The notes below the pieces were generated by a model. It was not told where the DNA came from. It worked only from the letters and a program-made list of their open reading frames with translations, and ran no database searches. A program made the translations under genes and the position numbers. Below are positions 27,726 to 36,288 of a DNA stretch of 64,000 bases, one piece after another; positions within the stretch are counted from its first letter, which is position 1; each line of letters starts with the position of its first letter. This DNA comes from an uncultured Eubacterium sp. (GTDB lineage Bacteria; Bacillota; Clostridia; Lachnospirales; Lachnospiraceae), in assembly GCA_910577225.1 (NCBI GenBank), contig CAJTMV010000007.1, positions 62,001-126,000 of the forward strand. Direction: 5' to 3'.

Positions 27726-28075
27726 TAGGATGGTTTCTTTTGGGCGCATTGGCCGGGGCAGTAGCAATTACAGTCATTGACAGGTTCTGGGAGGATATAG
27801 CGCACTGGCTGAACAACACTGCGGCTAATGCAGTGGAGCGGGTGCTTGGGTATAATGCAAAGAAGAACATGCACCGGGCAGTTACTACTATAAGCAAGGT
27901 GAGGGACTACCTGCATAATACGACCGTGGTATATACGAAAGAGAATCCGATGGATTCGTTTCTCCAGAAAGTAACGTATGAAACGGACGCGCCTGTGTAC
28001 CAGATTGATACAGAAGTAGTGGAAGAAATAAAAAAGCAGGGCGAGATTGTTAAAGCATTTGAGTATAGACACTAA
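27722..28075 (+). CDS. small membrane-anchored protein of the cargo operon (117 aa)
   Basis: An N-terminal hydrophobic segment (MIGWFLLGALAGAVAITVI) anchors an otherwise polar protein. Residues 25-117 are amphipathic and unlike any family I know (WEDIAHWLNNTAANAVERVL, YETDAPVYQIDTEVVEEI). Its ATGA overlap with the M48-like gene implies matched production. It could tether the AAA+ complex to the membrane. Confidence 0.6.
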   Translation: MIGWFLLGALAGAVAITVIDRFWEDIAHWLNNTAANAVERVLGYNAKKNMHRAVTTISKVRDYLHNTTVVYTKENPMDSFLQKVTYETDAPVYQIDTEVVEEIKKQGEIVKAFEYRH

Positions 28076-28098
28076 GGATAAATAGAGGAGGCTGTGTT

Positions 28099-30351
28099 AT
28101 GTCAGGTTCTCCGTGGGGGAATGAAAAGATAACAGTAGAGCAGGTGCCGGATGAAAGCATGAACCACAGCAGTTCTCCGTGGGGGAATGAAAAGATAACA
28201 AAGGAACGTGTTTTAGATGACAACCCGAATGTGCATTTGCAGAATGCGGAAACTGCGTTAAGAAATAAAGAATACGATGAAGCAAGGAAACACATAGGTT
28301 ATGCCCGCTCTGTTTCAAATGGAAATCCAGAAGTAGAACGGCAGTGCAAAGTTGTTTTGGATGCTTTAGATAATAAAAAGTGTAAAAATGAGGAATGGGA
28401 AAGGGGTGAAACAGAAAGTCAGCATATAGATAGTGATATTGAATTATTAATAAAGGCACAAAATGCACTTGCGGGACGTTCTTATTCATTTGCAGAATTA
28501 TATGCATCACAAGCAGTAGAAAAATCACATGATGTAAAGATTATGAAAGATGCACAGGAAATATTTAAAGAACTGAAAAGAATATATAAAAAGAAAATAG
28601 AAGAATATCGAAATAATCCGTGCCTAGTAGGTGGACATCTTTATGTACACCAACTTGAAAATATTGAAAGGAAGTCTAAAGTTGCATGGCGACAGACTTA
28701 TTATTTGAAAAAGATTAAAACTGCTTTAGAAGAGAAACAGTACGTTAAAGCAGATAATTTAGCAAATAGTGCTATCTCTTTTTGGCCAGAGATTCAAAAC
28801 CGTATAAAAAAAATCAGGGAAGATGTAATAAAACAGGAAGAAAGGCAGTGCAGTGAACAGGAAGAAAGGCAGTGCAGTGAACAGGAAGAAAGGCAGTACA
28901 GGCAAAAAAAGGAAAAGCAAAAGAGGGAAGAAGCGCACATCATATTAGAAAAATTTAAAAGTGCTTTGGAAAAGACAGATTATGAAGAAGCGGATAATCT
29001 AGCTAATCAAGTGTTGTCTTTATGTCCGGATACAATGGTTCAAAGCCGCATAAAAAAAATTAGGGAAGATTTTCAAAATGCAGATTTATTGTTAAAGACG
29101 GTAAAATATGATATAGCAAACGAAAATTATGTAAATGTAGAAAAGGATTTAAAAAGTGTTTTACAAAAAGGAAACAGAATAGCAAAGCAAGAAGCCTTGA
29201 AACTGTTTGGTACTCTGAAAAAGGCAAAAGAAGAATCTGCAAAAAAGAGCTTAATGGAAGCTTTGAAAGCGATAGAAAGCGGGAAATATGAAGAAGCACA
29301 AAATTGCATACAGAAAGCAGAAAGCTTTACACAAAGCCAAAAGATTAAGCTGACGGTTGATAAGGCTCGCACTTTATTGGAAAATAATAAAAAGCTTGAC
29401 AGTCTTTTAAAACAAGCAAATCAGGATATTTTTATAAATCGAAATTATATTGAAGCAGAAAAAATTATAGATTTTCTAAAACAGAAAGGGAATAAAAGGT
29501 TAAAGGACGGGGCGGCAGAATTATCTGAAAAAATGGAAACAGAAAAAAAACTGGATAAGCTTATGGGGCGTGCCGTAGATAAACTGAGCCGGAATGAGTT
29601 TGATGAAGTAGAAAAATACATTTATATGATGCAGTCAATTAGCAAAAGTGACAGCAGATGTTCTAAATTAAGAATTGAGATGGAGAATAACCCGGTTTGG
29701 CATATGGGGAAAGCAGTTTCTTTATTCAAAAGGCTTGAACTGGATGAAGCAGCGGGGCATGTAAAGGAGGCATGGAATAAGTCAGACAGAGCAGTAGTGT
29801 TTTTGCAGTGTTTGCTCAAATCATTAAACTATCAGTCAGGGGGGATAGAAAATACTGGAAGTTTTTTAACAAGAGAGAAAGGGTTTAACCTCACAGGAGT
29901 ATCAGATGATGTTATACAAAATCTTGAAGGTATATCTTCTCAATTAATTGATAATTCTTTAAAGGTAATAAATTATGATGATAGTGATAAAAAAGGCAAA
30001 ATAAGCGCTTTTATGGCACATCTTTTCGTAATGCTGATATGTATCCTTTTTTCTGTAATTGGATTTTCCAGTACATCATTTCCCAGACAGTTATTCGGAT
30101 GGTTTTTTCTTATGCTCACTGGTATTGAAGGCATATCTTTTTATTGTAATAAGAAAATCTGCGGATATAGATGGAAGAATAAGGTTTTATTTTGTTATTC
30201 AAGGGGGTTTGGTGCAATATTTTTTTTATGGCTTGCTATACATCTGTGTATCACAGGCAAAATAATGTTTTTAGTTTTGGGGATATTTGCGTTTGTTTTA
30301 TCACTGGGAGAAGTAGTATTATTACTTAATTATATAAGAAAACAACGTTAA
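28099..30351 (+). CDS. TPR/coiled-coil protein with four C-terminal membrane helices (750 aa)
   Basis: The N-terminus holds two copies of SPWGNEKIT (residues about 4-12 and 26-34). Residues 45-600 are helix-pair repeats of roughly 40 residues that recur with 'KSALEKTDYEEADNLAN'-type units, plus a short tandem EERQCSEQ repeat near 252-268. Residues about 634-745 form four membrane helices (FMAHLFVMLICILFSVIGF, LFGWFFLMLTGIEGISFY, GAIFFLWLAIHLCI, FLVLGIFAFVLSLGEVVLLL). No enzymatic motif is seen. It is the last gene of the cargo operon, ends at a terminator, and is visibly more AT-rich than its neighbours, suggesting separate acquisition. Confidence 0.65.
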   Translation: MSGSPWGNEKITVEQVPDESMNHSSSPWGNEKITKERVLDDNPNVHLQNAETALRNKEYDEARKHIGYARSVSNGNPEVERQCKVVLDALDNKKCKNEEWERGETESQHIDSDIELLIKAQNALAGRSYSFAELYASQAVEKSHDVKIMKDAQEIFKELKRIYKKKIEEYRNNPCLVGGHLYVHQLENIERKSKVAWRQTYYLKKIKTALEEKQYVKADNLANSAISFWPEIQNRIKKIREDVIKQEERQCSEQEERQCSEQEERQYRQKKEKQKREEAHIILEKFKSALEKTDYEEADNLANQVLSLCPDTMVQSRIKKIREDFQNADLLLKTVKYDIANENYVNVEKDLKSVLQKGNRIAKQEALKLFGTLKKAKEESAKKSLMEALKAIESGKYEEAQNCIQKAESFTQSQKIKLTVDKARTLLENNKKLDSLLKQANQDIFINRNYIEAEKIIDFLKQKGNKRLKDGAAELSEKMETEKKLDKLMGRAVDKLSRNEFDEVEKYIYMMQSISKSDSRCSKLRIEMENNPVWHMGKAVSLFKRLELDEAAGHVKEAWNKSDRAVVFLQCLLKSLNYQSGGIENTGSFLTREKGFNLTGVSDDVIQNLEGISSQLIDNSLKVINYDDSDKKGKISAFMAHLFVMLICILFSVIGFSSTSFPRQLFGWFFLMLTGIEGISFYCNKKICGYRWKNKVLFCYSRGFGAIFFLWLAIHLCITGKIMFLVLGIFAFVLSLGEVVLLLNYIRKQR
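28106..28200 (+). repeat. 29-bp exact direct repeat encoding SPWGNEKIT
   Basis: Identical 29-base copies at 28106-28134 and 28172-28200, 66 bases apart and in frame. Confidence 0.9.
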
Positions 30352-30447
30352 AATCCTAGGTATTTTTATAATGAAATAAACTATAATATTCAGTAAATAT
30401 GTAAGGATATTTTATTTGAGGTTAATCGTAAAAATAAAAAGTGTAAA

Positions 30448-30499
30448 GCGGGGTAAGGGGAAGAAGTACAAAATTTTCTCTTGCCCGGCTTATTTTTTT
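30448..30499 (+). terminator. intrinsic terminator of the cargo operon
   Basis: GCGGGGTAAG (30448-30457) pairs with CTTGCCCGGC (30480-30489; one mismatch, one G-U) followed by TTATTTTTTT. Confidence 0.75.
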
Positions 30500-30601
30500 G
30501 CTTTCAAAAACAAGGACATGAAAACCGTAGGTACTCTGTATGAATACCAGAATAGAATATAGATGGCAAAAATAACATGGGCGCATTTATATTAGGCGCA
30601 T

Positions 30602-30667
30602 GACCTAAGCAGGTCGTTAAAAGGCTTATTTTTTTATGCCCGGAAAGGGGGTTACAGCAAAAGGGCA
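30602..30667 (+). terminator. structured leader with terminator before the DUF5688 gene
   Basis: GACCT-AAGC-AGGTC (30602-30615) overlaps a second pairing TAAGC (30606-30610) with GCTTA (30624-30628) followed by seven T. A third pair, ATGCCC (30636-30641) with GGGCAT (30662-30667), follows. Mutually exclusive pairings suggest attenuation. The 387-base gap 30352-30738 otherwise shows no gene. Confidence 0.55.
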
Positions 30668-30738
30668 TGGCAGCAGTGCATTAAACTGCATGGTGCAGCT
30701 TTATAACAGAACATATTTCAGAAAAGGAGAAAAAGATT

Positions 30739-31689
30739 ATGAAGGGCAATTCAGAAAACAGAAGAAACAGCAGCATGGGGCGTGTCAGCACAGTAAGGGC
30801 ATTTGCAGAAGTGGCTAGGAACTATGCAGAAGCCTGTTTTGGTGCAGGGGTACAGGTTTTTGTTCATGAAACCGTGAAGAATAACGGCGTTGTGCAGACG
30901 GGAATCTGCATCAAGGACGGCACGGGAGACATTGCGCCTGTCATTTATCTGGACAGGTATTTTGAGGAATACTGCGCAGGGAAAGCAATGGATGGACTAT
31001 GCAGGGACATTCTGGATGCGTATGCGGCTGGAAAGCCGTTTGATGGTTTTGATATATCGTCTGTTACGGATTTCCGGCGCGTGCAGGGGAGTATCTGCTT
31101 TAAGCTGGTAAATGCGGAAAGGAACCGGGAACTTTTGGCAGGTTCTCCCCACCTTCTGTTTCACGACCTTGCAGTAGTGTTTTATATCATTGCTGGCGGA
31201 AGTTTTAAAGAAGGCATCTCCACGATTGCCGTCAAAAAAGACATTCAGGATATGTGGGGCGTGGATGCCCGGACGATTTATGCTGCTGCTTTGCGGAATA
31301 CAGGGCTGCTGCTAGGCTGCTCCGTCCAGTCCATGGCGGATGTGCTGAGAGAAATGGCGTCGGAAAAACTGGACGGTGGATGCAGCGCGGATGCGTCTTT
31401 TCCTATTTCAATGTATGTTGCAAGCAACAGCTATAAGTTCAATGGGGCAGCAGTGCTCCTTTATCCCGGGCTTCTGGAATGGTTTGCGGATAAGGCGGCT
31501 GATGATTTCTATATCCTGCCGTCATCCATCCATGAGGTGCTGTTCCTTCCGTGCAGTGCCGGATTTGAGCCGGATGAGGTCAGGAGCATTGTGCATGAGG
31601 TGAACCATGCAGAAGTGCTGCCGGAAGATTTTTTGTCAGATAATATTTACCGTTACAGTAAGGCAGAAGGCCGTGTGGAAATCATTTAA
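30739..31689 (+). CDS. DUF5688-type protein
   Basis: A 316-residue soluble protein starting after AAAAGGAGAAAAAGATT. Features I associate with DUF5688 are the N-terminal VKNNGVVQTGICIKDGTGDI AP-type block (APVIYLDRYFEEYCAGK follows) and the central LLAGSPHLLFHDLAVVFYII segment, with a C-terminal VHEVNHAEVLPEDFLSDNIY. The family is widespread on integrative elements of gut Clostridia and has no known role. The end of the gene lies inside a terminator hairpin. Confidence 0.7.
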   Translation: MKGNSENRRNSSMGRVSTVRAFAEVARNYAEACFGAGVQVFVHETVKNNGVVQTGICIKDGTGDIAPVIYLDRYFEEYCAGKAMDGLCRDILDAYAAGKPFDGFDISSVTDFRRVQGSICFKLVNAERNRELLAGSPHLLFHDLAVVFYIIAGGSFKEGISTIAVKKDIQDMWGVDARTIYAAALRNTGLLLGCSVQSMADVLREMASEKLDGGCSADASFPISMYVASNSYKFNGAAVLLYPGLLEWFADKAADDFYILPSSIHEVLFLPCSAGFEPDEVRSIVHEVNHAEVLPEDFLSDNIYRYSKAEGRVEII

Positions 31690-31710
31690 TCCGCATGGCC
31701 TTATTTTTTT
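31669..31710 (+). terminator. intrinsic terminator spanning the DUF5688 stop codon
   Basis: GGCCGTGTG (31669-31677) pairs with CGCATGGCC (31692-31700, two G-U pairs), then TTATTTTTTT. The stop codon is in the loop. Confidence 0.75.
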
Positions 31711-31768
31711 GCTCTTTCTGCCATGGCTGTATCAGAGGGATATTACGGGAAAGGAGGTGGTTGTCTCT

Positions 31769-31945
31769 ATGGAATGTAAGATGCAGGGATGTCCTGTAAC
31801 GCCGGAAATGCCGGGTGTGTGTGCCGGGTGTCTCCTGTACCTTGACACATGCCTGCCCGTTATTCAGGATGGGTGGCTGTCCGGTGCGGAGTGTGATGCG
31901 GACTACTGCCAGCACTGTCCGCATTATGAGGAATGTGGAAGATAG
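31769..31945 (+). CDS. small Cys-rich protein (58 aa)
   Basis: ATG 31769 lies 9-10 bases after AAAGGAGGTGG. Ten Cys in 58 residues, including CKMQGC, CAGCLLYLDTC and CQHCPHYEEC, point to one or two zinc sites. No family recognised. It lies 30 bases before the ArdC-like gene and could belong with it. Confidence 0.55.
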   Translation: MECKMQGCPVTPEMPGVCAGCLLYLDTCLPVIQDGWLSGAECDADYCQHCPHYEECGR

Positions 31946-31975
31946 AAAATATTATTATTATGGAGGTACATAGAA

Positions 31976-32857
31976 ATGGGAAAGAATCAGGAGAAAATAG
32001 AAGCGGCACTTGCACGCATTGACGAGGGGATGGAGAATATCAACACAGATAAGGACTGGATGGAGTTTCTTACTTTCCAGAGTCGGTTTTATAGCTACAG
32101 CTTTCGGAATACAATGCTGATATACCGTCAGAAGCCGGGCGCAACATTTGTTAAGGGATTCAAGGCATGGAACCAGCTTGGGAGATATGTGAAAAAGGGT
32201 GCAAAAGGAATCGCCATACTTGCTCCATGCATCAAGAAGGTGGAAGTGTTCAAAGAGCCAGAGAACAGGGCAGAGTACCATGAAAAAGAAGGCGAAAAGG
32301 AAATGAGGAAAGTAATCACGGGCTTCCGCATTGCCTATGTTTTTGATATTTCAGACACGGACGGTTCTGACGGATGCCTGCCGGTACTGGTGAAAGGTCT
32401 GTCCGGTGATGGTGAACATGTAAAAGAAATATACGGTAAACTGAAAGAGTTCATCTCCACGGAGCATGAAGTGCTGGAAGTAGAGGGAACGGCATCCAAG
32501 GGCAGCTACAATCTGGAAACGGGGGTTATCTGTGTGCGGTCAGACGTGGGGCATTTGCAGAAGATAAAGACACTCATTCATGAATATGCACACAGCATAG
32601 ATTTTGCCATGCATCCAGAGGAAGATATCAGCCGGAATAAACGGGAACTCATTGCAGAGAGTACAGCTTTCGTTGTGTGTGAGAGGCTTGGACTCGATAC
32701 CAGCAGTTACAGCATGAGTTATATCAAAAGCTGGCTGAAAGACAAGGAAGAGTTAAAAGCAGTTGCGGGCAGTGTGCAGAAAGTTGCTGCCAGAATCATT
32801 GACAGTCTGGCGGAATCCGGGGATTCTGCCTTTTCTTATCTGAAAGAGGAACCGTAA
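31976..32857 (+). CDS. ArdC-like antirestriction protein with zinc peptidase domain
   Basis: The N-terminal domain (YSFRNTMLIYRQKPGATFVKG, AWNQLGRYVKKGAKGIAIL) is the ArdC/DUF1738-type single-strand DNA-binding fold; the C-terminal part carries the zincin motif HEYAH (about residue 202) and a downstream Glu in RELIAESTAFVVCE. Such proteins protect incoming mobile DNA, in part by blocking restriction during transfer. At 293 residues it is complete. It fits an element that enters cells as single-stranded DNA. Confidence 0.8.
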   Translation: MGKNQEKIEAALARIDEGMENINTDKDWMEFLTFQSRFYSYSFRNTMLIYRQKPGATFVKGFKAWNQLGRYVKKGAKGIAILAPCIKKVEVFKEPENRAEYHEKEGEKEMRKVITGFRIAYVFDISDTDGSDGCLPVLVKGLSGDGEHVKEIYGKLKEFISTEHEVLEVEGTASKGSYNLETGVICVRSDVGHLQKIKTLIHEYAHSIDFAMHPEEDISRNKRELIAESTAFVVCERLGLDTSSYSMSYIKSWLKDKEELKAVAGSVQKVAARIIDSLAESGDSAFSYLKEEP

Positions 32858-32883
32858 GGAAAAGACTGGGGACGTGCATAAAA

Positions 32884-32911
32884 GGGCGGGATATGGTTCC
32901 TGCCTGTTTTG
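32884..32911 (+). terminator. intrinsic terminator before the YqaJ gene
   Basis: GGCGGG (32885-32890) pairs with CCTGCC (32899-32904) followed by TGTTTT; the next ribosome site is 10 bases on. Confidence 0.6.
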
Positions 32912-32930
32912 ATTTATACAGGAGGATTAT

Positions 32931-33866
32931 ATGGGAGTCAATATTCTTGTTGAAACGGAAACATTGTCAAGGGAGGAATGGCTGCACTGCCGGAAGAGAG
33001 GAATAGGCGGAAGTGATGTGTCTGCCATACTGGGTATCAGCAGATGGAAGTCGGCAGTCGGCTTGTGGCTGGAAAAGACAGGGCAGGCAGATGATATCCC
33101 GGAAGAAAATGAAGCCGTGCAGTGGGGGAACATCATGGAGCCTGTCATCCGCAAACATTTTTCGGAAGTCATGGGCAGGCCTGTAATGGAGGTCAGAGCC
33201 ATATTGCAGCATTCGGAATATCCGTTCATGCTTGCGGATATAGATGGACTGACCGTAGATGATGAAGGGAATCCGGCGGTTCTTGAAGTCAAGACAGCCA
33301 GTGAGTATAAACGGAGCGAGTGGGAGAATGATATTCCAGTTTATTACCAGACGCAGGTACAGCATTATCTTTGTGTGACAAATGCAGTGAAAGCATATGT
33401 TGCCGTCCTTATCGGCGGCAATTCTTTCCGTGTCTATGAAATGGATGCGGATTTGGAAGTACATAAGATGCTCATAGCAGTAGAAAGGGAGTTCTGGTAT
33501 AAGGTGCAGAACATGGTGCGGCCAGAGATTGACGGTTCGGATGCGTCAAGGGAACTGCTGGACAGGATTTACAAAGGGGACAGCAGTGAGAGGGCTGTTC
33601 TGCCGGGTGAAGCCATAGGATACATAGAGGAATATATTTCAGCTTCCGATGATGAAGAAGACGCAAAGGCAAGGAAGCAGGATGCGGCGAATCATATCAA
33701 GGATATTATGGGTGATTTCAATTCAGCGGAATGCCTTGGCTATACGGTCACATGGAAGCCCGTCAAATCAGAGCGGGTTGACGCAAAGGCTCTGAAAGCG
33801 GAAGAGCCGGAGATTTATGCAAAATACATAAAGACAGTTAACAGCAGAAGGTTTTCAATTAAATAA
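32931..33866 (+). CDS. YqaJ-family phage-type exonuclease
   Basis: The lambda-exonuclease-like fold is marked by GIGGSDVSAILGISRWKSAV near the N-terminus, EAVQWGNIMEPVIRKHF, and the catalytic block LADIDGLT...AVLEVKTAS with its D..ExK residues. It digests one strand of duplex DNA from an end to feed an annealing protein. The C-terminal 100 residues (EEDAKARKQDAANHIKDIMG, FNSAECLGYTVTWKPVKS) match the accessory tail of this family. ATG after ACAGGAGGATTAT. The next gene is the likely annealing partner. Confidence 0.85.
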   Translation: MGVNILVETETLSREEWLHCRKRGIGGSDVSAILGISRWKSAVGLWLEKTGQADDIPEENEAVQWGNIMEPVIRKHFSEVMGRPVMEVRAILQHSEYPFMLADIDGLTVDDEGNPAVLEVKTASEYKRSEWENDIPVYYQTQVQHYLCVTNAVKAYVAVLIGGNSFRVYEMDADLEVHKMLIAVEREFWYKVQNMVRPEIDGSDASRELLDRIYKGDSSERAVLPGEAIGYIEEYISASDDEEDAKARKQDAANHIKDIMGDFNSAECLGYTVTWKPVKSERVDAKALKAEEPEIYAKYIKTVNSRRFSIK

Positions 33867-33891
33867 TTTTATTACTAAGGAGGAAAATATT

Positions 33892-34821
33892 ATGGGTACA
33901 AGACAGGTTGATTTAAAAGCACTTTTGGAGAGCAGAATGGAGAACATTGAACCGGCAGAAGGTTCCAGAGCATCTATAGAAAGCGCAGAAATGCATATAC
34001 CAAAGAACCTTATGTATGATGCTGAAAGCACTGTATTTAAGCCGGAAACGAAGCCTGTACTGTCAGAGGCAAAACAGGTGAGCGTTGAGGAAGCAAAGGC
34101 ATTTGAAAATGAAATGGACAGGTTCATTAAAACAGCCCTTATTTCCGGCAGGGATTACGGAAAAGTGCCGTATGGGGACAAGCCGACGCTGTTCAAGTCC
34201 GGCGCAGAGAAGATACAGATATTCTTAGGGCTGATTGCGAGGGCTGAAATCGTAAACCGCATTGAGGATTACAATGCAGGATTCTTTTCATACGAAGCGA
34301 AAGTGTTCCTTATTGATTATAATGGCGTAGTCAGGGCAGAGGGGGTTGGAATCTGCAATACAAAAGAAGGGAAATATCTCAAGAGCAGCGGCTATGCAGT
34401 CATGAACACCGTCCTCAAGATGGCGAAGAAGCGTGCGCTGGTGGATGCAGTCCTGAATGTTGCAGCCCTGTCAGCAAGATTCACACAGGACATGGAGGAC
34501 GGCATGAGCCAGGAGCCGGATAAGGCAGCACAGCGGAAGCCAGCAGTGCAGAAGCCAGGAACAGCACAGCGGGAACCTGATGCGGCAAAGGCAGAAAAGC
34601 CGGCAGAAGCAAAACAGGAAAGGAAGAAGCCGAAAGGGCGGAGGGCATCAAAAAAGCAGATGGAGAAGCTCGAACTTTTGATGCAGCAGTCCCATTCTTC
34701 TGCCAGCGCACTGAATAAATATGTGAAACGGGAATATGGTATTGATGATTACACGATGGCAACATCAGCCATTGCATCCACGCTGATTCAGAAATTCGAG
34801 GATGCAGCACGGCAGGCATAA
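33892..34821 (+). CDS. candidate single-strand annealing protein
   Basis: A 309-residue protein, 25 bases after the YqaJ nuclease, where phages encode RecT, Erf or Rad52-type annealases. The segment KSSGYAVMNTVLKMAKKRAL and the following VDAVLNVAALSARFTQDMED resemble a block found in phage proteins of this neighbourhood. A flexible Ala/Lys/Pro-rich linker (about 205-245) joins a small C-terminal helical domain (ASKKQMEKLELLMQQSHSSA). The annealase role is inferred from position and this block; I cannot assign a named family. Confidence 0.5.
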   Translation: MGTRQVDLKALLESRMENIEPAEGSRASIESAEMHIPKNLMYDAESTVFKPETKPVLSEAKQVSVEEAKAFENEMDRFIKTALISGRDYGKVPYGDKPTLFKSGAEKIQIFLGLIARAEIVNRIEDYNAGFFSYEAKVFLIDYNGVVRAEGVGICNTKEGKYLKSSGYAVMNTVLKMAKKRALVDAVLNVAALSARFTQDMEDGMSQEPDKAAQRKPAVQKPGTAQREPDAAKAEKPAEAKQERKKPKGRRASKKQMEKLELLMQQSHSSASALNKYVKREYGIDDYTMATSAIASTLIQKFEDAARQA

Positions 34822-34830
34822 AATATATAT

Positions 34831-34860
34831 GGGGTGTCCGTACCGGGCATCCCTTTATTT
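34831..34860 (+). terminator. intrinsic terminator
   Basis: GGGGTGTCC (34831-34839) pairs with GGGCATCCC (34845-34853, two G-U pairs), then TTTATTT, again just before the next ribosome site. Confidence 0.7.
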
Positions 34861-34881
34861 CAGGAATGGAGGGAAGCGGAT

Positions 34882-35427
34882 ATGTCAGGATTATGCGATT
34901 TGGTTGAAATAGTGGAAAATAACATGGAATGCGTGGTTTTGAAGGTAAAGGAAAATGCCGGGATGGCACTTGTCTGTCTCGGATGCTTTGACGGGGATGA
35001 AACCATGATGCGGCTTACGAAAGGTGAGATAAATGCTTTTACCGTGTTCAGGAAAGGCAGGGAGCCGTTATCATGGGAATCCGGTGCAGAAGCCGGGATG
35101 CTGGAACAGATGCGCGGGAAGCTGATAAGCTGCTGTATTGCAGACGGCTTCGGAATTTACACAGGCGGAGACTTTATGCTGCGGAGGGCAGCGCTGGATA
35201 TCAAGTCACGGGACAGCCTTCACGGACGGCAGGAGTCATACTGCCTTTCATGGTTCGATGATGGAGGGCTGGTATGTGTGGAACGGAATGAACGGTGTGT
35301 ATTTTTGGAAGGGCTGGCAGAAGCAGAGGCGTATGTTGGAAAGATAATCTATACAGAACATGAATCAGGCATATTCCATTCAGAAACAGGGTGCTGCTGC
35401 AAATGTATTTCAGGAAGGAGAAGATGA
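34882..35427 (+). CDS. unknown protein (181 aa)
   Basis: ATG 34882 follows GGAGGGAAG. Not recognised. It is Gly/Cys-rich, with MALVCLGCFDGDETMMRLTK, an apparent repeated LC/SC pattern, and a C-terminal CCCKC before a basic end. No membrane segment. The tail overlaps the start of a possible small gene at 35360. Confidence 0.5.
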   Translation: MSGLCDLVEIVENNMECVVLKVKENAGMALVCLGCFDGDETMMRLTKGEINAFTVFRKGREPLSWESGAEAGMLEQMRGKLISCCIADGFGIYTGGDFMLRRAALDIKSRDSLHGRQESYCLSWFDDGGLVCVERNERCVFLEGLAEAEAYVGKIIYTEHESGIFHSETGCCCKCISGRRR

Positions 35428-35563
35428 TTGCCCTGCTGAAAGGCAGTACGGAAAAATGGTGAATGCTGCCACTGGTTTTTCAGGGACAGCAGCAGTGAAC
35501 TGTTTACTGGGGGCAGGGGCAGCTTTGACAGCCGGGTATTTGTTTAGCAGCCGGAAAAAGTAA
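35360..35563 (+). CDS. possible small membrane protein (67 aa), overlapping
   Basis: In a different frame from the preceding gene and overlapping it by 68 bases. The C-terminal half is hydrophobic (GTAAVNCLLGAGAALTAGYL) and ends in SSRKK, a plausible tail anchor. The ribosome site is poor, so it may be spurious. Confidence 0.3.
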   Translation: MNQAYSIQKQGAAANVFQEGEDDCPAERQYGKMVNAATGFSGTAAVNCLLGAGAALTAGYLFSSRKK

Positions 35564-36288
35564 CCTGAAAGTGGATATGTAATACATGGAAGAGGTGTTT
35601 TTTCATTATTAATATATATCAAGATTACTGGTAATGTAACATTGAAAGTTTCCTCCGGAACGGGACAGAAGATTATCTGCCGGGTTTGTTCAGGATGAAA
35701 CCTTGCAGTTCAGGGACAGTAAATAAGTCTATAAAGTTATTGTGTTTTTTTATGGATGAATGCTGAAAACGTTGATTTTAAAGGCTTTCTGGCTCCTTCA
35801 CTCTTTACAACATCCCTGCTGCCTCTCCTTCGGTGATGGTTCATTCTGACATCTGATACTTGTCTGTTGCTGGTGTATTTCACACATCGGCAGAATTGTG
35901 TAAGGATACCAGCTTCTAGGTAATAAACAATCAGAAGCAAACTGTCTTTTATCCCCTTCGGGGTTATTATAGAGATTAGGATGTTTTATATCCTGTTACT
36001 TCCCTCCGGTATAATAAGATTATCAGCAGCCATTCATTCATCCATTTATCCATTTATGCTGTTCCCCCTTCGGGGTGGGTAAGAAACAGGCTTTATGATA
36101 ATGCACCAAAAGATATACCGCCACTGCATTATCAATACAGTCTTCTGTATAAGACAGCCGGAACACGAATACTCTTATCTGCTATTGTAACTAGGCGGCG
36201 GTATAAGTTAATATAAATGGTAAGCACATACTTATACTATCTGATGGATTGTTACCGGCAGATAAAATAACTGAAAGGAGAAAGACTA
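35564..36288 (+). other. 725-bp gene-free region upstream of rep, candidate origin/control region
   Basis: No convincing gene on either strand. It has two UUCG hairpins (CCCC-TTCG-GGGG at 35953-35964 and CCCC-TTCG-GGGG near 36065-36076) and, next to rep, three perfect inverted repeats: GATAATGCA (36097-36105)/TGCATTATC (36125-36133), TATACCGCC (36114-36122)/GGCGGTATA (36197-36205), and GTATAAGT (36201-36208)/ACTTATAC (36230-36237). The first two interleave like a pseudoknot and the last two share bases. Such a layout suits a replication origin or copy-control RNA. Confidence 0.5.
36185..36214 (+). promoter_or_regulatory. possible rep promoter inside the inverted repeats
   Basis: TTGTAA (36185-36190), 18 bases, TAATAT (36209-36214). 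The spacer contains GGCGGTATA and GTATAAGT repeat arms, so repression or RNA switching there is plausible. Confidence 0.45.

Noticed and set aside
28834..28905. 24-bp tandem repeat in the 750-residue gene as a regulatory site
   Set aside because: It is in frame and encodes the Glu/Arg/Gln-rich EERQCSEQ repeat, so it is a protein feature.
30636..30818. Short frame MPGKGVTAKGHG... as a gene
   Set aside because: It overlaps the structured leader and the DUF5688 start, with no ribosome site.
35953..35966. UUCG hairpin as an intrinsic terminator
   Set aside because: The stem is followed by TTATTATAG and not by a T-run; more likely a structural element.
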